Assembly (NCBI RefSeq): GCF_016765585.1
Contig: NZ_JAESWC010000002.1
Span: 1,178,001-1,242,000, forward strand
DNA: 64,000 nucleotides
Origin: Clostridium rhizosphaerae
GTDB lineage: Bacteria > Bacillota > Clostridia > Clostridiales > Clostridiaceae
Reading direction: 5' to 3'
Positions 9,321 to 18,824 of the stretch are shown here, piece by piece (positions within the stretch are counted from its first letter, which is position 1; each line of letters begins with the position of its first letter). The notes under the pieces are model-generated. The model was not told where the DNA came from and did no database searches. It was given only the letters and a program-made list of their open reading frames with translations. The translations under genes were made by a program, and so were the position numbers.

Positions 9321-10070
9321 TTAAATGTATTCTCTTTTTATAACTTCACCTTCAATACTTATAGTTACAACCTTTATAGGGATGTTAATACCTGAATTAT
9401 CTCTTCCTATCTTAGCTGCCTGTGCTATACCGCTGCAGCAAGGTACTTCCATTCTTAAAACAGTTATACTCTCTAAATCATTTGATTTAATTATATCCCC
9501 CAGCTTTTCAGCATAGTACCGTGTATCATCGAGCTTTGGGCACCCTACAACAACTACTTTCCCCTTTAGAAAATCATTATGATAATTTGCATAAGCAAAA
9601 GGAACACAATCAGCGGTAACAAGAAGATCAGCATTTTTAAAATATGGAGCTGATGCTGGAACAAGCTGAAGCTGAACTGGCCACTGTCTAAGCTTTGAAG
9701 TCTGCTTGATATTCACATCATCTTCTACTTCTCTTCTTTGCATCATTCTCATTCTGCTCCCAGGACATCCTCCCTCATGCATATGCTCATGAGTTTCTTT
9801 ATGTTCAACATGCTTTTCCCCGATATTTTTTTCTTTTAACATTTTCTCAACAGCCTCTTGATCAAAATCAACCGCTTCTCTTTCAGTAATTGTTATTGCA
9901 TCTTGAGGGCAATGTCCAAGGCAAGCACCTAATCCATCACAATATAAGTCTTTTACAAGCTTTGCTTTTCCATCTATTATAGCTAGAGCTCCTTCAGCAC
10001 AGTTAGGAATACACAATCCGCATCCATTACATTTACTTTCATCTATACTAACAATTTTTCTAACAGCCAT
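9321..10070 (-). CDS. Two-cluster 4Fe-4S ferredoxin-domain protein
   Basis: 249 residues. The N-terminal ~75 hold two ferredoxin-type cysteine sets (CNGCGLCIPNC and CDGLGACLGHC); the second is spaced differently from a classical CxxCxxC set. A His-rich linker (HKETHEHMHEGGC) follows. The C-terminal domain has VVVVGCPKLDDTRYY and VPCCSGI, giving further conserved cysteines. It is cytosolic and probably an electron carrier or redox sensor partner. A Crp/Fnr regulator lies divergently upstream. Exact function is not known. Confidence 0.75.
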   Translation of the reverse strand: MAVRKIVSIDESKCNGCGLCIPNCAEGALAIIDGKAKLVKDLYCDGLGACLGHCPQDAITITEREAVDFDQEAVEKMLKEKNIGEKHVEHKETHEHMHEGGCPGSRMRMMQRREVEDDVNIKQTSKLRQWPVQLQLVPASAPYFKNADLLVTADCVPFAYANYHNDFLKGKVVVVGCPKLDDTRYYAEKLGDIIKSNDLESITVLRMEVPCCSGIAQAAKIGRDNSGINIPIKVVTISIEGEVIKREYI

Positions 10071-10530
10071 CTTAATTCCTCCAAATAAATATACTATTTA
10101 ATCTTAATCTTATTTTAAATTATTTATAATAAAAAGTCGGTAACCTGTGTTACAAATGTATTGCTTGTCCTTCATTAATTCTACTATAATATAGTTAAGT
10201 GAAAAAACATGTAGAGGACGAACTAAAATTATCGCAGGCTTTGCTTTAAAGTCTGTAATATTTTTGTTGTTATCTAGTTAATTATATACAATGCAAAAGT
10301 TCTAATAATATTGTTAATATAAGTATGTTCTTTGATATTGTAGAAAGCAAATCTAGTGCAAACCCGCATGGCTCAAGTAAATATTTAAATATTTTTATAG
10401 GTTTATATTTAAATAGGTGAATGATAAAAATGTCATTACTATCTTTTAACAAAGACAAAAGTTTTAATTATAAAAACAATCATTGAGCAAGTCGTATAGA
10501 TATATAATTATAATTGCGTATAAGATACAT
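10071..10530. other. Intergenic region, no gene seen
   Basis: The stretch between the ferredoxin gene start and the long hairpin at 10531 is AT-rich and carries no credible ORF. A partial copy of the left end of the 107-bp palindromic element (ATACAATGCAAAAGTTCTAATA) is at 10286-10307. It should also contain the minus-strand ferredoxin promoter, but no clear -35/-10 pair stood out. Confidence 0.4.
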
Positions 10531-10695
10531 AGGCTGGGTATAAAGACCAAGAGCAGGTGTAGAAAATAATATTTCAATTTGATTGATAATTTTGTCTATG
10601 TTTTCAGCATTGCAAGTCTTAGAAGATACGCAAAGTTATCATAAAGTAAAATATTATTTTCTACGCAAGGCTCTAAGGTCTTTATGCCACAGCCT
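10531..10695. other. Long imperfect hairpin upstream of crp/fnr gene
   Basis: The left arm (10531-10574) begins AGGCTGGGTATAAAGACC and ends AGAAAATAATATTT. The right arm (10648-10695) is its near-perfect complement. The middle continues the stem with GATAATTTTG (10580s) against CAAAGTTATC (10630-10639). Two of the differences between arms would be G-U pairs in RNA. It could be a structured leader, a small RNA or a MITE-like hairpin. No ORF is present. Confidence 0.55.
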
Positions 10696-10738
10696 GCGGC
10701 CATTTTAGTTTGCAAAATTATTAAAGGTGGTTCTATTT

Positions 10739-11416
10739 ATGAGTATAGTAAACTATTTAAGTATAATAACTAATACAAATTTATTTAAGTCTTTCAGTCA
10801 GGAAGCTCTTATTTCTCTATTCAGCAGAATTCCATATAAAATAGAAAAGTACAGCAAGGGTGATTTAATTTTAGCTGAAGATGATACCTGCAGTACTTTA
10901 AATTTAATTTTAGAAGGTACTTTAGAGGTACAAAAGATGGATGCCTCCGGAAAAGTCTTATCTATAGCTGAGTTTACTAAAGGAGATATTTTTGGCGAGA
11001 TGCTTATTTTTGCTGATAAAAATACTTCTCCAATTAATGTCCTTGCTAAAAGCAAGGTTGCAGTACTTCATATACAAAAAGATGCGGTATTAAGTCTTTG
11101 CCAAAGCAATAAAGGTTTTCTCCTAGAGTATTTAAGGATTATATCCAATAAAGCTTTGATTCTTAATTTGAAGCTTAAAGAAGTTACTCTTAAGACAATA
11201 AGGCAAAAAATATGCGAATATCTTTTTGCTCAACATAAGGAACAAAATTCACTGAAAATAAAGCTTAATATGACGAAAAAGGATTGGGCAGACAAAATTG
11301 GCGTTCAGCGTCCTTCTCTTTCAAGAGAGCTTATTAAACTTAAAGAAGAAGGCATTATTGAATATGATAAAGATATAATCATCAAAGATTTAGATTCACT
11401 TAAGGAACTGATATAA
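10739..11416 (+). CDS. Crp/Fnr family transcriptional regulator
   Basis: About 225 residues. It has an N-terminal cyclic-nucleotide-binding-like beta barrel (EGTLEVQKMD, KGDIFGEML) and a C-terminal winged helix (MTKKDWADKIGVQRPSLSRELIKLKEEGIIEY). No N-terminal cysteine set for an Fnr iron-sulfur cluster is seen. The GTG at 10727 lies in the AAGGTGG ribosome site, so the ATG at 10739 is preferred. Divergent from the ferredoxin-like gene and preceded by a long hairpin. Clostridial members of this type often control nitrosative or redox stress genes; the ferredoxin is a plausible target. Confidence 0.85.
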   Translation: MSIVNYLSIITNTNLFKSFSQEALISLFSRIPYKIEKYSKGDLILAEDDTCSTLNLILEGTLEVQKMDASGKVLSIAEFTKGDIFGEMLIFADKNTSPINVLAKSKVAVLHIQKDAVLSLCQSNKGFLLEYLRIISNKALILNLKLKEVTLKTIRQKICEYLFAQHKEQNSLKIKLNMTKKDWADKIGVQRPSLSRELIKLKEEGIIEYDKDIIIKDLDSLKELI

Positions 11417-11420
11417 AATG

Positions 11421-11456
11421 TAAAAAGTTCTAAGCCTTCTTGGTCTTAGAACTTTT
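11421..11456. terminator. Bidirectional terminator
   Basis: Hairpin AAAAAGTTCTAAG-loop-TCTTAGAACTTTTT between the converging Crp/Fnr and cotS-like genes. A-run and T-run on either side allow use on both strands. Confidence 0.8.
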
Positions 11457-11462
11457 TAACAT

Positions 11463-12488
11463 CTACCATAATATGTTTTTTTCAAAGCTTTCTAAAAATT
11501 CTTCTCTATCTTCCTTAAAGGATACCTTTTTAATCAGCCTGTCGAGAAAAACTTCCTCTTCCCAATCTTTTCTTCTAGTATAATAATCTCTTGATATGCT
11601 GTAAAAGTCTTCTGGAAAAGTAAGCATTCCATAAAGTACCTTTAACTCTCTTTCATCTAAAGGATTATTTTTACAGTAATCGGATAGGATAGCTTTTGCC
11701 TTATCTATATCGAATGCAGTATTTTTTATTGCCTTGTTTATAAAGTTACATAAATCGTGAACCTTTAAATCGACTATAGCAAAATCAAAATCTATAAAAT
11801 AAGCTTCATCATTATTTATTAATATATTGTGATATGCCAGATCATTGTGACATATCACTACCTTATCTTTTTCCTTACACAACTCTAGTATTTCTGAATC
11901 CTCTAATATTTTTACACTTCTTTTCATATCCTCTAAATGTGTATCAATATTTTTCAAAAATATTTTATCAAATTCACTTTTATATTCATGCATATTTGCT
12001 ATACTTCTAAATATACCCATTTCTTTAATCCTTCTATTATAGCTTTCAATGCTTTTACCTGCTGTATACTTTTTAGGGTTATCTGGCTTAAACCCGAGTG
12101 AAGCTTTATGAAGCTGACTTAATCCTTTAGAAGCTATGCACAAGTCTATAGGATTATCAAAATCACATTCCCTTCCAGGCACTAAGTCCATAATACAATA
12201 AATATCATTTTTCCATTCAGTATAAACTTTTTTGTCTTTTGTTTCTATTAACTGCAGTACTCTATCAAAGTGATTGCTAATATACGTTATCGCAGTATTT
12301 ACAAATTCTAAATCTTCTAAAGAATAGTCAATTCTCTTTAAAACTTTATCTCCTTTATCAGTAGATAATACAAATACATTTCTTATAGGGAACACATCAC
12401 TTACCTTTAATTCAAATCTATCAAATAAATCAATTGAAAGGTCATATTTTGACAAATACTTTCTATCCCTGTATCTTCCATCAAGCAT
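11463..12488 (-). CDS. CotS family spore coat protein
   Basis: 341 residues, a second CotS-type kinase-fold coat protein. The catalytic-loop motif is CHNDLAYHNILI, with YFIDFDFA downstream. The shared family signature PGRECDFDNPIDL lies in the hinge region. The ATG at 12488 has a very strong AGGAGGAGGTGAG site that also covers the stop of the upstream gene (15-nt gap), so it is cotranscribed with the two genes at 12.5-14.3 kb. It is the distal gene of a three-gene coat operon. Confidence 0.82.
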   Translation of the reverse strand: MLDGRYRDRKYLSKYDLSIDLFDRFELKVSDVFPIRNVFVLSTDKGDKVLKRIDYSLEDLEFVNTAITYISNHFDRVLQLIETKDKKVYTEWKNDIYCIMDLVPGRECDFDNPIDLCIASKGLSQLHKASLGFKPDNPKKYTAGKSIESYNRRIKEMGIFRSIANMHEYKSEFDKIFLKNIDTHLEDMKRSVKILEDSEILELCKEKDKVVICHNDLAYHNILINNDEAYFIDFDFAIVDLKVHDLCNFINKAIKNTAFDIDKAKAILSDYCKNNPLDERELKVLYGMLTFPEDFYSISRDYYTRRKDWEEEVFLDRLIKKVSFKEDREEFLESFEKNILW

Positions 12489-12502
12489 TTACTCACCTCC
12501 TC

Positions 12503-13273
12503 CTACCACAGGGGCTCTCCATCCTTTAATATAGCTTTTTCCAATCTATCCTTATACTCCTCTTCACTCCACTCCTTGCTTCTCTCTCTATATCTATTAC
12601 AGCATTTCATAAAAGCATAAGGATATGATAGTAAAGCTAAGATAAAGTCATAACTGTTTTTATCCAAATTTTCAAATTCACAAAACCTTTCTACAAGCTT
12701 TTTATAGTCCAGCTTAATTCCTTTTCTAATGTACTTGCACAATAGATTAAAGCAATCCATTTCTAGATTGTTATAACAGCATTTATCAATGCTTATTAGT
12801 ACTAATTCATCTCCTATTCTTCTTACATTATTAAAGTCTGGATTTCCAATGCATATCTCAGTTTTTTTCATACTTCTTTCAATGATACTCATAAAACCTG
12901 ATTCATAAATTTTTGTTATACAATTTTCTGCTCTTTGCAGATAATCAAAGCCTACCTTAAGAAGCATTCTTTCAAAATCACCGCTGGCAGAATTTAAACG
13001 TATATTTTTGAGATATCTTTTCAATCTCTTTACATTAACTTTATATTGTTCTACAGTGCTTCCAGTCTTATTATCTAGTCTTTTTCCCATATAACCTTTA
13101 TAACCCATTATTTTTTTATGAAATTTACTTAATGCATAAAGCTGCATTTCAACCATGTCCTCACTAATAATGCCTTCATTAATTAAGTCTTCATTATCTA
13201 ATTTTTCTAAAACCTTTATGTCTTTAGAATTTAAATATTCTACAAAGGACTTGTATACCTCATCACTAATCAA
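12503..13273 (-). CDS. Truncated, degenerate CotS-like protein
   Basis: About 256 residues. The C-terminal half aligns by pattern with the neighbouring CotS proteins (YPYAFMKCCNRYRERSKEW matches the conserved FPxxYWxxxxxYYxxxxxW block). The N-terminal ATP-binding lobe is largely missing and the HxD catalytic loop is replaced by ICIGNPDFNNV, with LISIDKC for the IDFD element. It therefore looks like a pseudokinase kept for a structural role, or a gene in decay. The frame opens at a GTG (13282) inside a GAGGTG site; the TTG at 13273 is the better start. It is the middle gene of the operon. Confidence 0.65.
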   Translation of the reverse strand: MISDEVYKSFVEYLNSKDIKVLEKLDNEDLINEGIISEDMVEMQLYALSKFHKKIMGYKGYMGKRLDNKTGSTVEQYKVNVKRLKRYLKNIRLNSASGDFERMLLKVGFDYLQRAENCITKIYESGFMSIIERSMKKTEICIGNPDFNNVRRIGDELVLISIDKCCYNNLEMDCFNLLCKYIRKGIKLDYKKLVERFCEFENLDKNSYDFILALLSYPYAFMKCCNRYRERSKEWSEEEYKDRLEKAILKDGEPLW

Positions 13274-13316
13274 ACTCAACACCTCTATCTATGTTTATCT
13301 TTTTAATACAATATAT

Positions 13317-14318
13317 CTATTTTAAAACTCTGAAATCCTCTATAAATTCCTGTTTTTCCTCACTGTCCTCATTTATTTTCTTTAGCTTCTTTATAAAAAA
13401 CTCTTCACCCCAAGGCTGCTCCTCCCAATAGTATTGTATTCCAACCTGCCAATAATCCTGAGGAAACTCCATGAAAGCTGCCATTATAGGTATATCCCTA
13501 TTTTCTATGCTTCTAACTTTGCTATAGCTGTCCAGTATGAATTCTGCATTATATAAGTCCCACTTTCCATTTTTCATCCTTCTTATAAGAAGGCTAGCTA
13601 AATCATGAAGATTAATATCTAAAATACAGTAGTCAAAATCAATTATATTAATATCTCCATTCTCCTCCACTAAAACATTATGATGAGCATAATCGTGATG
13701 ACAAAAACCGGCCTTTACAATATACTCATTAACCTTATCAATATAATCACTCTTTATAAGGTTATCTATAGCTTTTTCTGCTCTGGCAAGCTCACCTTCC
13801 ATAACTGACAAAAATATATAATCAAACTCGCTTTTTTTCTCTTTTTCATAAATTCTTCTTTTAAAGTCTAAAATCTCATCTTTTCTTGTACTAAAGTTTT
13901 TAAACCATTTGTACCAGTAATTTCTTGGCCTCATCTTATCTGTTACTCTAAATCCCTCGCTTTTGTTATGAAGCTCAGCAAGCTTAATTGCTGCTTTAGA
14001 TACGTCTAAAGGATTATCATAATTTGATTCTCTTGCATTAATCCATTTTGTTAGATATGCATTACAGTTGTCTATGCCTATATAATCCACTCCGTCATTT
14101 CTTCTGATTATTTCAGGTATCTTATTAAACCCCTTTTCCTGCAAGTGCTTAATTGCACTTATTATAAAGAAAAAGTGTGAAAAATCATATTTAATCATCT
14201 TAAGGCAATAGTCTTCACCCTTTGTTTTAACTCTGTAAACATTTTTAATTTTTTCGAGCTCTATAATATCTAGTCTATAATTATTCTCAATTATTTGCTT
14301 AAGTTCAGCTATATCCAA
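13317..14318 (-). CDS. CotS family spore coat protein
   Basis: About 333 residues, with HHDYAHHNVLV catalytic loop and INIIDFDYC, and the ARESNYDNPLDVS hinge signature, very like the gene at 1113. The frame extends to a TTG at 14333 that is part of the GGAGG ribosome site; the in-frame TTG at 14318, 8 nt after GGAGG, is the likely start. First gene of the three-gene coat operon, with a sigma-K-like promoter directly upstream, and divergent from the GT4 gene at 14478. Confidence 0.83.
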   Translation of the reverse strand: MDIAELKQIIENNYRLDIIELEKIKNVYRVKTKGEDYCLKMIKYDFSHFFFIISAIKHLQEKGFNKIPEIIRRNDGVDYIGIDNCNAYLTKWINARESNYDNPLDVSKAAIKLAELHNKSEGFRVTDKMRPRNYWYKWFKNFSTRKDEILDFKRRIYEKEKKSEFDYIFLSVMEGELARAEKAIDNLIKSDYIDKVNEYIVKAGFCHHDYAHHNVLVEENGDINIIDFDYCILDINLHDLASLLIRRMKNGKWDLYNAEFILDSYSKVRSIENRDIPIMAAFMEFPQDYWQVGIQYYWEEQPWGEEFFIKKLKKINEDSEEKQEFIEDFRVLK

Positions 14319-14349
14319 GAAGAGTGCCTCCAAAATATTACTCTAATTT

Positions 14350-14377
14350 TAGTATATGAGAGCCTTACTAAGTGTGT
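14350..14377 (-). promoter_or_regulatory. Putative sigma-K promoter of cotS operon
   Basis: On the minus strand CATATACTA matches the sigma-K -10 consensus CATANNNTA, with AC 17 nt upstream, the same spacing as in front of yabG. It lies about 32 nt before the TTG start at 14318. This supports late mother-cell expression of the coat operon. Confidence 0.55.
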
Positions 14378-14477
14378 GATTATAAGGAATTGTTTATTTA
14401 ACTATGGAACATTTTACACGTTAAAGTAATATTAATAATATATATCGCCATTTTATCAATTTAGGGGAGAGGATTTG

Positions 14478-15608
14478 ATGAGAATTGCAATTGATGCTCG
14501 AGGTATCAATTGGTATAGAGGTACTGGAATTGGCACTTATACAGATAAAGTACTTAAATACTTATTAAAGTCAGATAGTGAAAATTATTACCATATATAT
14601 TGGTCCGGTGACAAATATGAAGAATTTCAGAAAGAAAATAGTAAGATTTTGATGGCTTCGAAGAAATATCATAGGTTTTTTGAGCAAAATTATTTTCCTG
14701 AAAATCTAAGAAATAATAATATAGATATTTTCCATGTTCCTCAAAATGGCATTGGTATGAATGATAATATTGACTGTAAAAAAATTGCTACTATTCATGA
14801 CTTAATACCCTATGTAATGCCCGAAACAGTGGGGCGAGGCTACCTACTGAAATTTCTTAAAGATGTTCCAAAAGTTATTGAAGAATGCAATGCATTAATA
14901 ACTGTCTCTGAGCGTTCTAAGCAAGATATTCTGAAGTTCTTTCCTATAGATGAAGATAAAGTCTTTGTAACACCCCTAGCTGCTGACGATAAATATAAAC
15001 CTTTAGATAAAGAAAAATGTAAAAATCTAATAGCATATATATATGGCATAAACAATCCATTTATTCTTTATATAGGCGGCTTTAGTCCCAGAAAAAATGT
15101 AAAAGCTCTAATAACAGCATTTTCTAAAATATATAAAAAATTAGACAAGAATTATGATTTAGTAATAGTTGGAGCAACACGAGACCAGGGTCAATATTTG
15201 AGTGAGTTTTCAGGCAATCTGGAACTCTCTTCAAAAATAAAATTTACCGGATATGCTCCTGAAGAACATTTGCCAATATTGTATAACGCTTCTGAAGCCT
15301 TTGTCTATCCTTCTCTTTATGAAGGCTTTGGCCTTCCACCACTTGAAGCAATGAACTGTGGAACTCCGGTAATAACTTCAAATATAACCTCTATTCCTGA
15401 AGTTGTGGGAGATGCCGGATTATTAATAAATCCATATGATGAGACTGAACTTATGGAATCACTTATTAAGCTTTTAAATGATGATAAACTTAAGACTTAT
15501 TACAGTATAAAGGGTCTTGAACGTGCTAAAAACTTCTCCTGGGAAAAAACAAGCAAAAATACTTTAGAAGTCTATAAAAAGGTTTATGAATTTCAAGAAA
15601 TATTATAA
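14478..15608 (+). CDS. GT4-family glycosyltransferase, CotSA-like paralogue
   Basis: 376 residues, clearly paralogous to the product of 2291-3415: it shares [33 protein letters not shown] and the [17 protein letters not shown] nucleotide-sugar motif. GT-B fold, cytosolic. The frame begins at a TTG (14475); the adjacent ATG at 14478 follows GGGGAGAGG at good spacing and is preferred. Divergent from the cotS operon, as its paralogue is from cotS at 1113. It probably glycosylates a spore coat or exosporium component. Confidence 0.85.
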   Translation: MRIAIDARGINWYRGTGIGTYTDKVLKYLLKSDSENYYHIYWSGDKYEEFQKENSKILMASKKYHRFFEQNYFPENLRNNNIDIFHVPQNGIGMNDNIDCKKIATIHDLIPYVMPETVGRGYLLKFLKDVPKVIEECNALITVSERSKQDILKFFPIDEDKVFVTPLAADDKYKPLDKEKCKNLIAYIYGINNPFILYIGGFSPRKNVKALITAFSKIYKKLDKNYDLVIVGATRDQGQYLSEFSGNLELSSKIKFTGYAPEEHLPILYNASEAFVYPSLYEGFGLPPLEAMNCGTPVITSNITSIPEVVGDAGLLINPYDETELMESLIKLLNDDKLKTYYSIKGLERAKNFSWEKTSKNTLEVYKKVYEFQEIL

Positions 15609-15655
15609 AAATACCTCTCAATACTTGATTGCTAGTATTGAGAGGTATTTTTATT
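15606..15655. terminator. Bidirectional terminator
   Basis: Perfect long hairpin AAAAATACCTCTCAATAC / GTATTGAGAGGTATTTTT between the converging GT4 and substrate-binding protein genes. Confidence 0.88.
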
Positions 15656-16916
15656 TAACGTTCTCTATTCTTTTTTGGAGATCATCCAATGTAATTTTTA
15701 TATCCTGACCTTTTATTACTACCGCAGAATAAGTGTCTTTAATAGAGTCTGCTATTTTGTTAAAAGACTCATTATAATTAAAGTCATTTATGTCCTTTGC
15801 AATATTGGAGTAAAGAAAATAAGGTTTTTGTTCCTGAAAAAAAACATCTTTCTCATTAAACCATTTTTCATCATAATTATATGTATAAGCTGGAAACATT
15901 CCTGTTTCCTTCATTAACATTGATATATTTTCTTTATTTTCAGCTGTATACTTTGTAAAATCTATAACTGTTTTTTTATTTTTAGTTGAACCTATAATAA
16001 TTAAATTTGATCCATCAAGACTTACTGATTGATTTCCACCTTCTTCAAAGGCTGGAAGTTTCATAAGCCTAAGCTTTCCATTAAGCTCAGGTGATTTTTC
16101 AAGTACATTTTTAACTTCTTCTGAAGATACGACCGCTGCTGCCGTTTTCCCTTGTTTTAATAGACCTATGGCTTCCTCATTATTTTTTACATTCTGAAGA
16201 ACCTGTGAACTGTACATCCTTTTTAGTATTTCTAAAGCTCTAATGCATTTTTGTGAATTTACAGAAACCTTACCTTCCTTATCAAAGTAAGATCCTCCAA
16301 GTTCATTTAAGTAGATTCTATAGGTTTTTTCATCTTCTAGGGGAAGTGCCGCTATTTGTCTGCCGCTATTAATTAATATTTTTCCCGCTTCAATAAAATC
16401 TTCCCAGGTCTTTATATATTCCGGATTAATCTTTGCTGTTTCAAGAATATCCGTTCTATAAACCATTACAGCTGGCTTTGAATTTAATGGAATTCCATAT
16501 AAATTGTTTTGATAAGTTAAATTATCAATTTTATATTTAAGATAATTGTCTTTCTTAATATCATCACTAGTATTTTCGAAAAAAGCTGAAAACTTTTTTA
16601 ACAATGCTTGAGCATTTTCATCCTCTACACAAATAACATCAGGTAAATTAACCTTCCCTTCTGATTCAGCTCCAAGTTTACTTTCTATATCCTCTTCATT
16701 CATCTCTGTAATTTCAATATTTACTTTTTCATGTAATTTTTTATAATTATTTATAGAATTCTTTATGTAGCTACTGCTTTCTTTAGTTGTCCAAACCGTA
16801 ATTTTGCCTTCTAAATCATCTACAGTTTTATTTTCTACAACATTTCTTTTTTTGCAGCCTGCTGTAAAAATCAAAAGCAAACTTAATAATATTACAGCTG
16901 CTTTTTTAAATTTCAT
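15651..16916 (-). CDS. Extracellular solute-binding lipoprotein, family 1
   Basis: About 421 residues. N-terminal lipoprotein signal peptide (MKFKKAAVILLSLL...) with lipobox FTAGC, followed by a family 1 binding-protein fold (KITVWTTKESS, YGIPLNSKPAVMVYRTDIL). Such proteins deliver sugars or oligosaccharides to ABC permeases. The frame extends to 16943, but the ATG at 16916 directly follows AGAGGGGAAAG and starts a proper signal peptide. No permease or ATPase genes are adjacent, so this is an orphan binding protein whose transporter must be elsewhere. Confidence 0.82.
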   Translation of the reverse strand: MKFKKAAVILLSLLLIFTAGCKKRNVVENKTVDDLEGKITVWTTKESSSYIKNSINNYKKLHEKVNIEITEMNEEDIESKLGAESEGKVNLPDVICVEDENAQALLKKFSAFFENTSDDIKKDNYLKYKIDNLTYQNNLYGIPLNSKPAVMVYRTDILETAKINPEYIKTWEDFIEAGKILINSGRQIAALPLEDEKTYRIYLNELGGSYFDKEGKVSVNSQKCIRALEILKRMYSSQVLQNVKNNEEAIGLLKQGKTAAAVVSSEEVKNVLEKSPELNGKLRLMKLPAFEEGGNQSVSLDGSNLIIIGSTKNKKTVIDFTKYTAENKENISMLMKETGMFPAYTYNYDEKWFNEKDVFFQEQKPYFLYSNIAKDINDFNYNESFNKIADSIKDTYSAVVIKGQDIKITLDDLQKRIENVK

Positions 16917-17060
16917 ACTTTCCCCTCTCTTTCGAGCACACAACAGCCTGAATTTATTTAAGTAAGCTGCAGACTGCTATTAAAATCAACTTAGGGTTTT
17001 TATTTCATTAGACACTTCTATTAGTATATCATATTATTAATAATTTTCCATATTATTATG

Positions 17061-17981
17061 TTATGCTCCAAGTTTTGCCTTAAAAGTCTCCATACTATCG
17101 GAGCCGTTTATTCTAATTCTTGATAATGTAAATATACCGCTGTTTTTCTTTGCAAATCCGTATTTAGTGGTAAAAGCCATTTTATAACCAGCTTCTGAAA
17201 CAGCCTTAATAGCTTTTTCATTATACTTCCCTACTGGATAAGCAACAGCTATAATCTCTTTATTTGTAATTCCTTCTAAATCTTTTTTAGATCTGTTTAA
17301 AGTTTTAAACTGCCTATCATAGGATAATAAATTAAGCTCTTCATGATAAACTGTATGACTCTCTATACTTATTCCATAATCGCTCATCTCTTTTATTTGG
17401 CTGCTGTTTAAGTATGCTGAGCTCTTATCAATAAGATCTGTAATAACAAATATTGTTCCCTTCAAATCGTATCTTTTTAATGCTGGATAAGCTTCAGTAT
17501 AATTATCTCTATATCCATCATCAAAGGACAGTACTACTGGTTTTTCTGGAATTTCTTCTGCATAGTTAAGTGCTTTATAAAGTTCCTCCATTGTGAGAGT
17601 CGTATAGCCATTATCTTTTAAATATTTCATTTGTACTTCAAATTTTTCCTTTGAAACCTTTAAATCATTTTTAGGTTCAAAGCCTATAGAATGATACATC
17701 AAAACTGGTATGCCCTTTTCTTTATAAACCTTTAAGCTCTTTTCTTGTTTTTGTTTAGACTTATGGAATATCTTATTGCTTTCATACTGCTCTTTTTGCT
17801 CTGAAAGCAGCAAATCATTATCTACTTCCCCTTTAACTTCTTGATTCTCTATAGCAGAGCTATTAGATAACAATACCCGAGCATTATTAGATTTTTGGTT
17901 ATTATTACAGCCTGTACCAATTATAACCACAATAACCAATATGCTTATTCCTATAAATTGTGTTAAAATATTTTTCTTCAT
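17061..17981 (-). CDS. Polysaccharide deacetylase lipoprotein (NodB domain)
   Basis: 306 residues. N-terminal lipoprotein signal ending IGTGC, a ~70-residue polar linker, then a NodB homology domain. Motif 1 is LSFDDGYRD (metal and catalytic aspartates), motif 2 SHTVYH (two metal histidines), motif 3 VAYPVGKYN. The protein is anchored outside the membrane and probably de-N-acetylates peptidoglycan or another cell-surface polysaccharide. It is codirectional with the binding-protein gene, with a 117-nt gap. The substrate cannot be decided from sequence. Confidence 0.87.
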   Translation of the reverse strand: MKKNILTQFIGISILVIVVIIGTGCNNNQKSNNARVLLSNSSAIENQEVKGEVDNDLLLSEQKEQYESNKIFHKSKQKQEKSLKVYKEKGIPVLMYHSIGFEPKNDLKVSKEKFEVQMKYLKDNGYTTLTMEELYKALNYAEEIPEKPVVLSFDDGYRDNYTEAYPALKRYDLKGTIFVITDLIDKSSAYLNSSQIKEMSDYGISIESHTVYHEELNLLSYDRQFKTLNRSKKDLEGITNKEIIAVAYPVGKYNEKAIKAVSEAGYKMAFTTKYGFAKKNSGIFTLSRIRINGSDSMETFKAKLGA

Positions 17982-18039
17982 ATTTTCTAGCCCCCTATTA
18001 ATACAACTTAAAATATAATCCGTAATGTTATTATTCTTA

Positions 18040-18066
18040 AAAAGACTGTAGAATATTCTACAGTCT
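18040..18066 (-). terminator. Terminator of larC-larB
   Basis: Perfect hairpin AGACTGTAGAAT/ATTCTACAGTCT followed by TTTTT on the minus strand. Its upstream arm includes the last codons and stop of larB. Confidence 0.8.
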
Positions 18067-18804
18067 GTTAATCATACTGGCTAAATAACCTGCCCCAAAG
18101 CCATTGTCAATATTTACTACGCTTATTCCGCTTGCGCAGCTATTTAACATGCATAAAAGTGCTGAAAGTCCTCCAAAATTAGCACCATATCCCACGCTTG
18201 TTGGTACTGCTATCACTGGCTTATCTACAAGTCCCCCAACTACACTTGCAAGTGCTCCTTCCATGCCGGCTATAACTATAACAACCCTGGCACCTTTAAT
18301 AACATCTAACCTATTAAATAACCTATGTATTCCTGCTACCCCCACGTCGAATACTCTCTCAACCTTATTGCCAAGCAGTTCTGCTGTAACCGAGGCTTCT
18401 TCAGCAACAGGTATATCTGAAGTTCCTGCTGTAACTACTGCAATATATGTATCAGGCTTATTTACCTCTTTTTTGCTTATAGTAATAGTTTTAGCCAATC
18501 TATTGTAAACTGCGTCAGGACATATGCTATTAACAGCCTCATACATTTCCTCAGTTACTCTAGTACCAAGTATATTATTATTTTTAGTCAGCATAAATTC
18601 CACTATACCTTTAACCTGATCAACTGTTTTTCCAGCACAATATATAACTTCCGGGTATCCTACTCTTGCCTCTCTATTATTATCAATCTTTGCATATCCA
18701 AGTTCTTTAAAAGTTAAATCTTTAAGCCTATCAGCAGCTTCTTCAACACTAGTTTTCCCACTTTTTATATTTAGTAAAAACTCTTCTATTTCCTTATCAG
18801 TCAT
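18058..18804 (-). CDS. larB: Nickel-pincer cofactor biosynthesis protein LarB
   Basis: 248 residues, normal LarB length. LarB carboxylates C5 of the pyridinium ring of nicotinic acid adenine dinucleotide and hydrolyses the phosphoanhydride, the first step of nickel-pincer nucleotide synthesis. The PurE-like core is seen in [39 protein letters not shown] and VPTSVGYGA. It lies 20 nt after larC in one operon. The sulfur-insertion gene larE and an apo-enzyme such as lactate racemase larA are not in this window. Confidence 0.92.
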   Translation of the reverse strand: MTDKEIEEFLLNIKSGKTSVEEAADRLKDLTFKELGYAKIDNNREARVGYPEVIYCAGKTVDQVKGIVEFMLTKNNNILGTRVTEEMYEAVNSICPDAVYNRLAKTITISKKEVNKPDTYIAVVTAGTSDIPVAEEASVTAELLGNKVERVFDVGVAGIHRLFNRLDVIKGARVVIVIAGMEGALASVVGGLVDKPVIAVPTSVGYGANFGGLSALLCMLNSCASGISVVNIDNGFGAGYLASMINRL

Positions 18805-18824
18805 TATTTCACCGCCCCTTGTTA

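Noticed and set aside
10340-10400. Cyclic-di-GMP riboswitch suggested by GTGCAAACCCGCATGG
   Set aside because: Only the short GCAAACC word matches; the other conserved helices and loops of the class are not seen.
18104-18508. 134-residue plus-strand frame opposite larB
   Set aside because: Complete overlap with the well-supported larB gene, composition typical of an antisense frame (Pro/Thr/Ser rich), no ribosome site.
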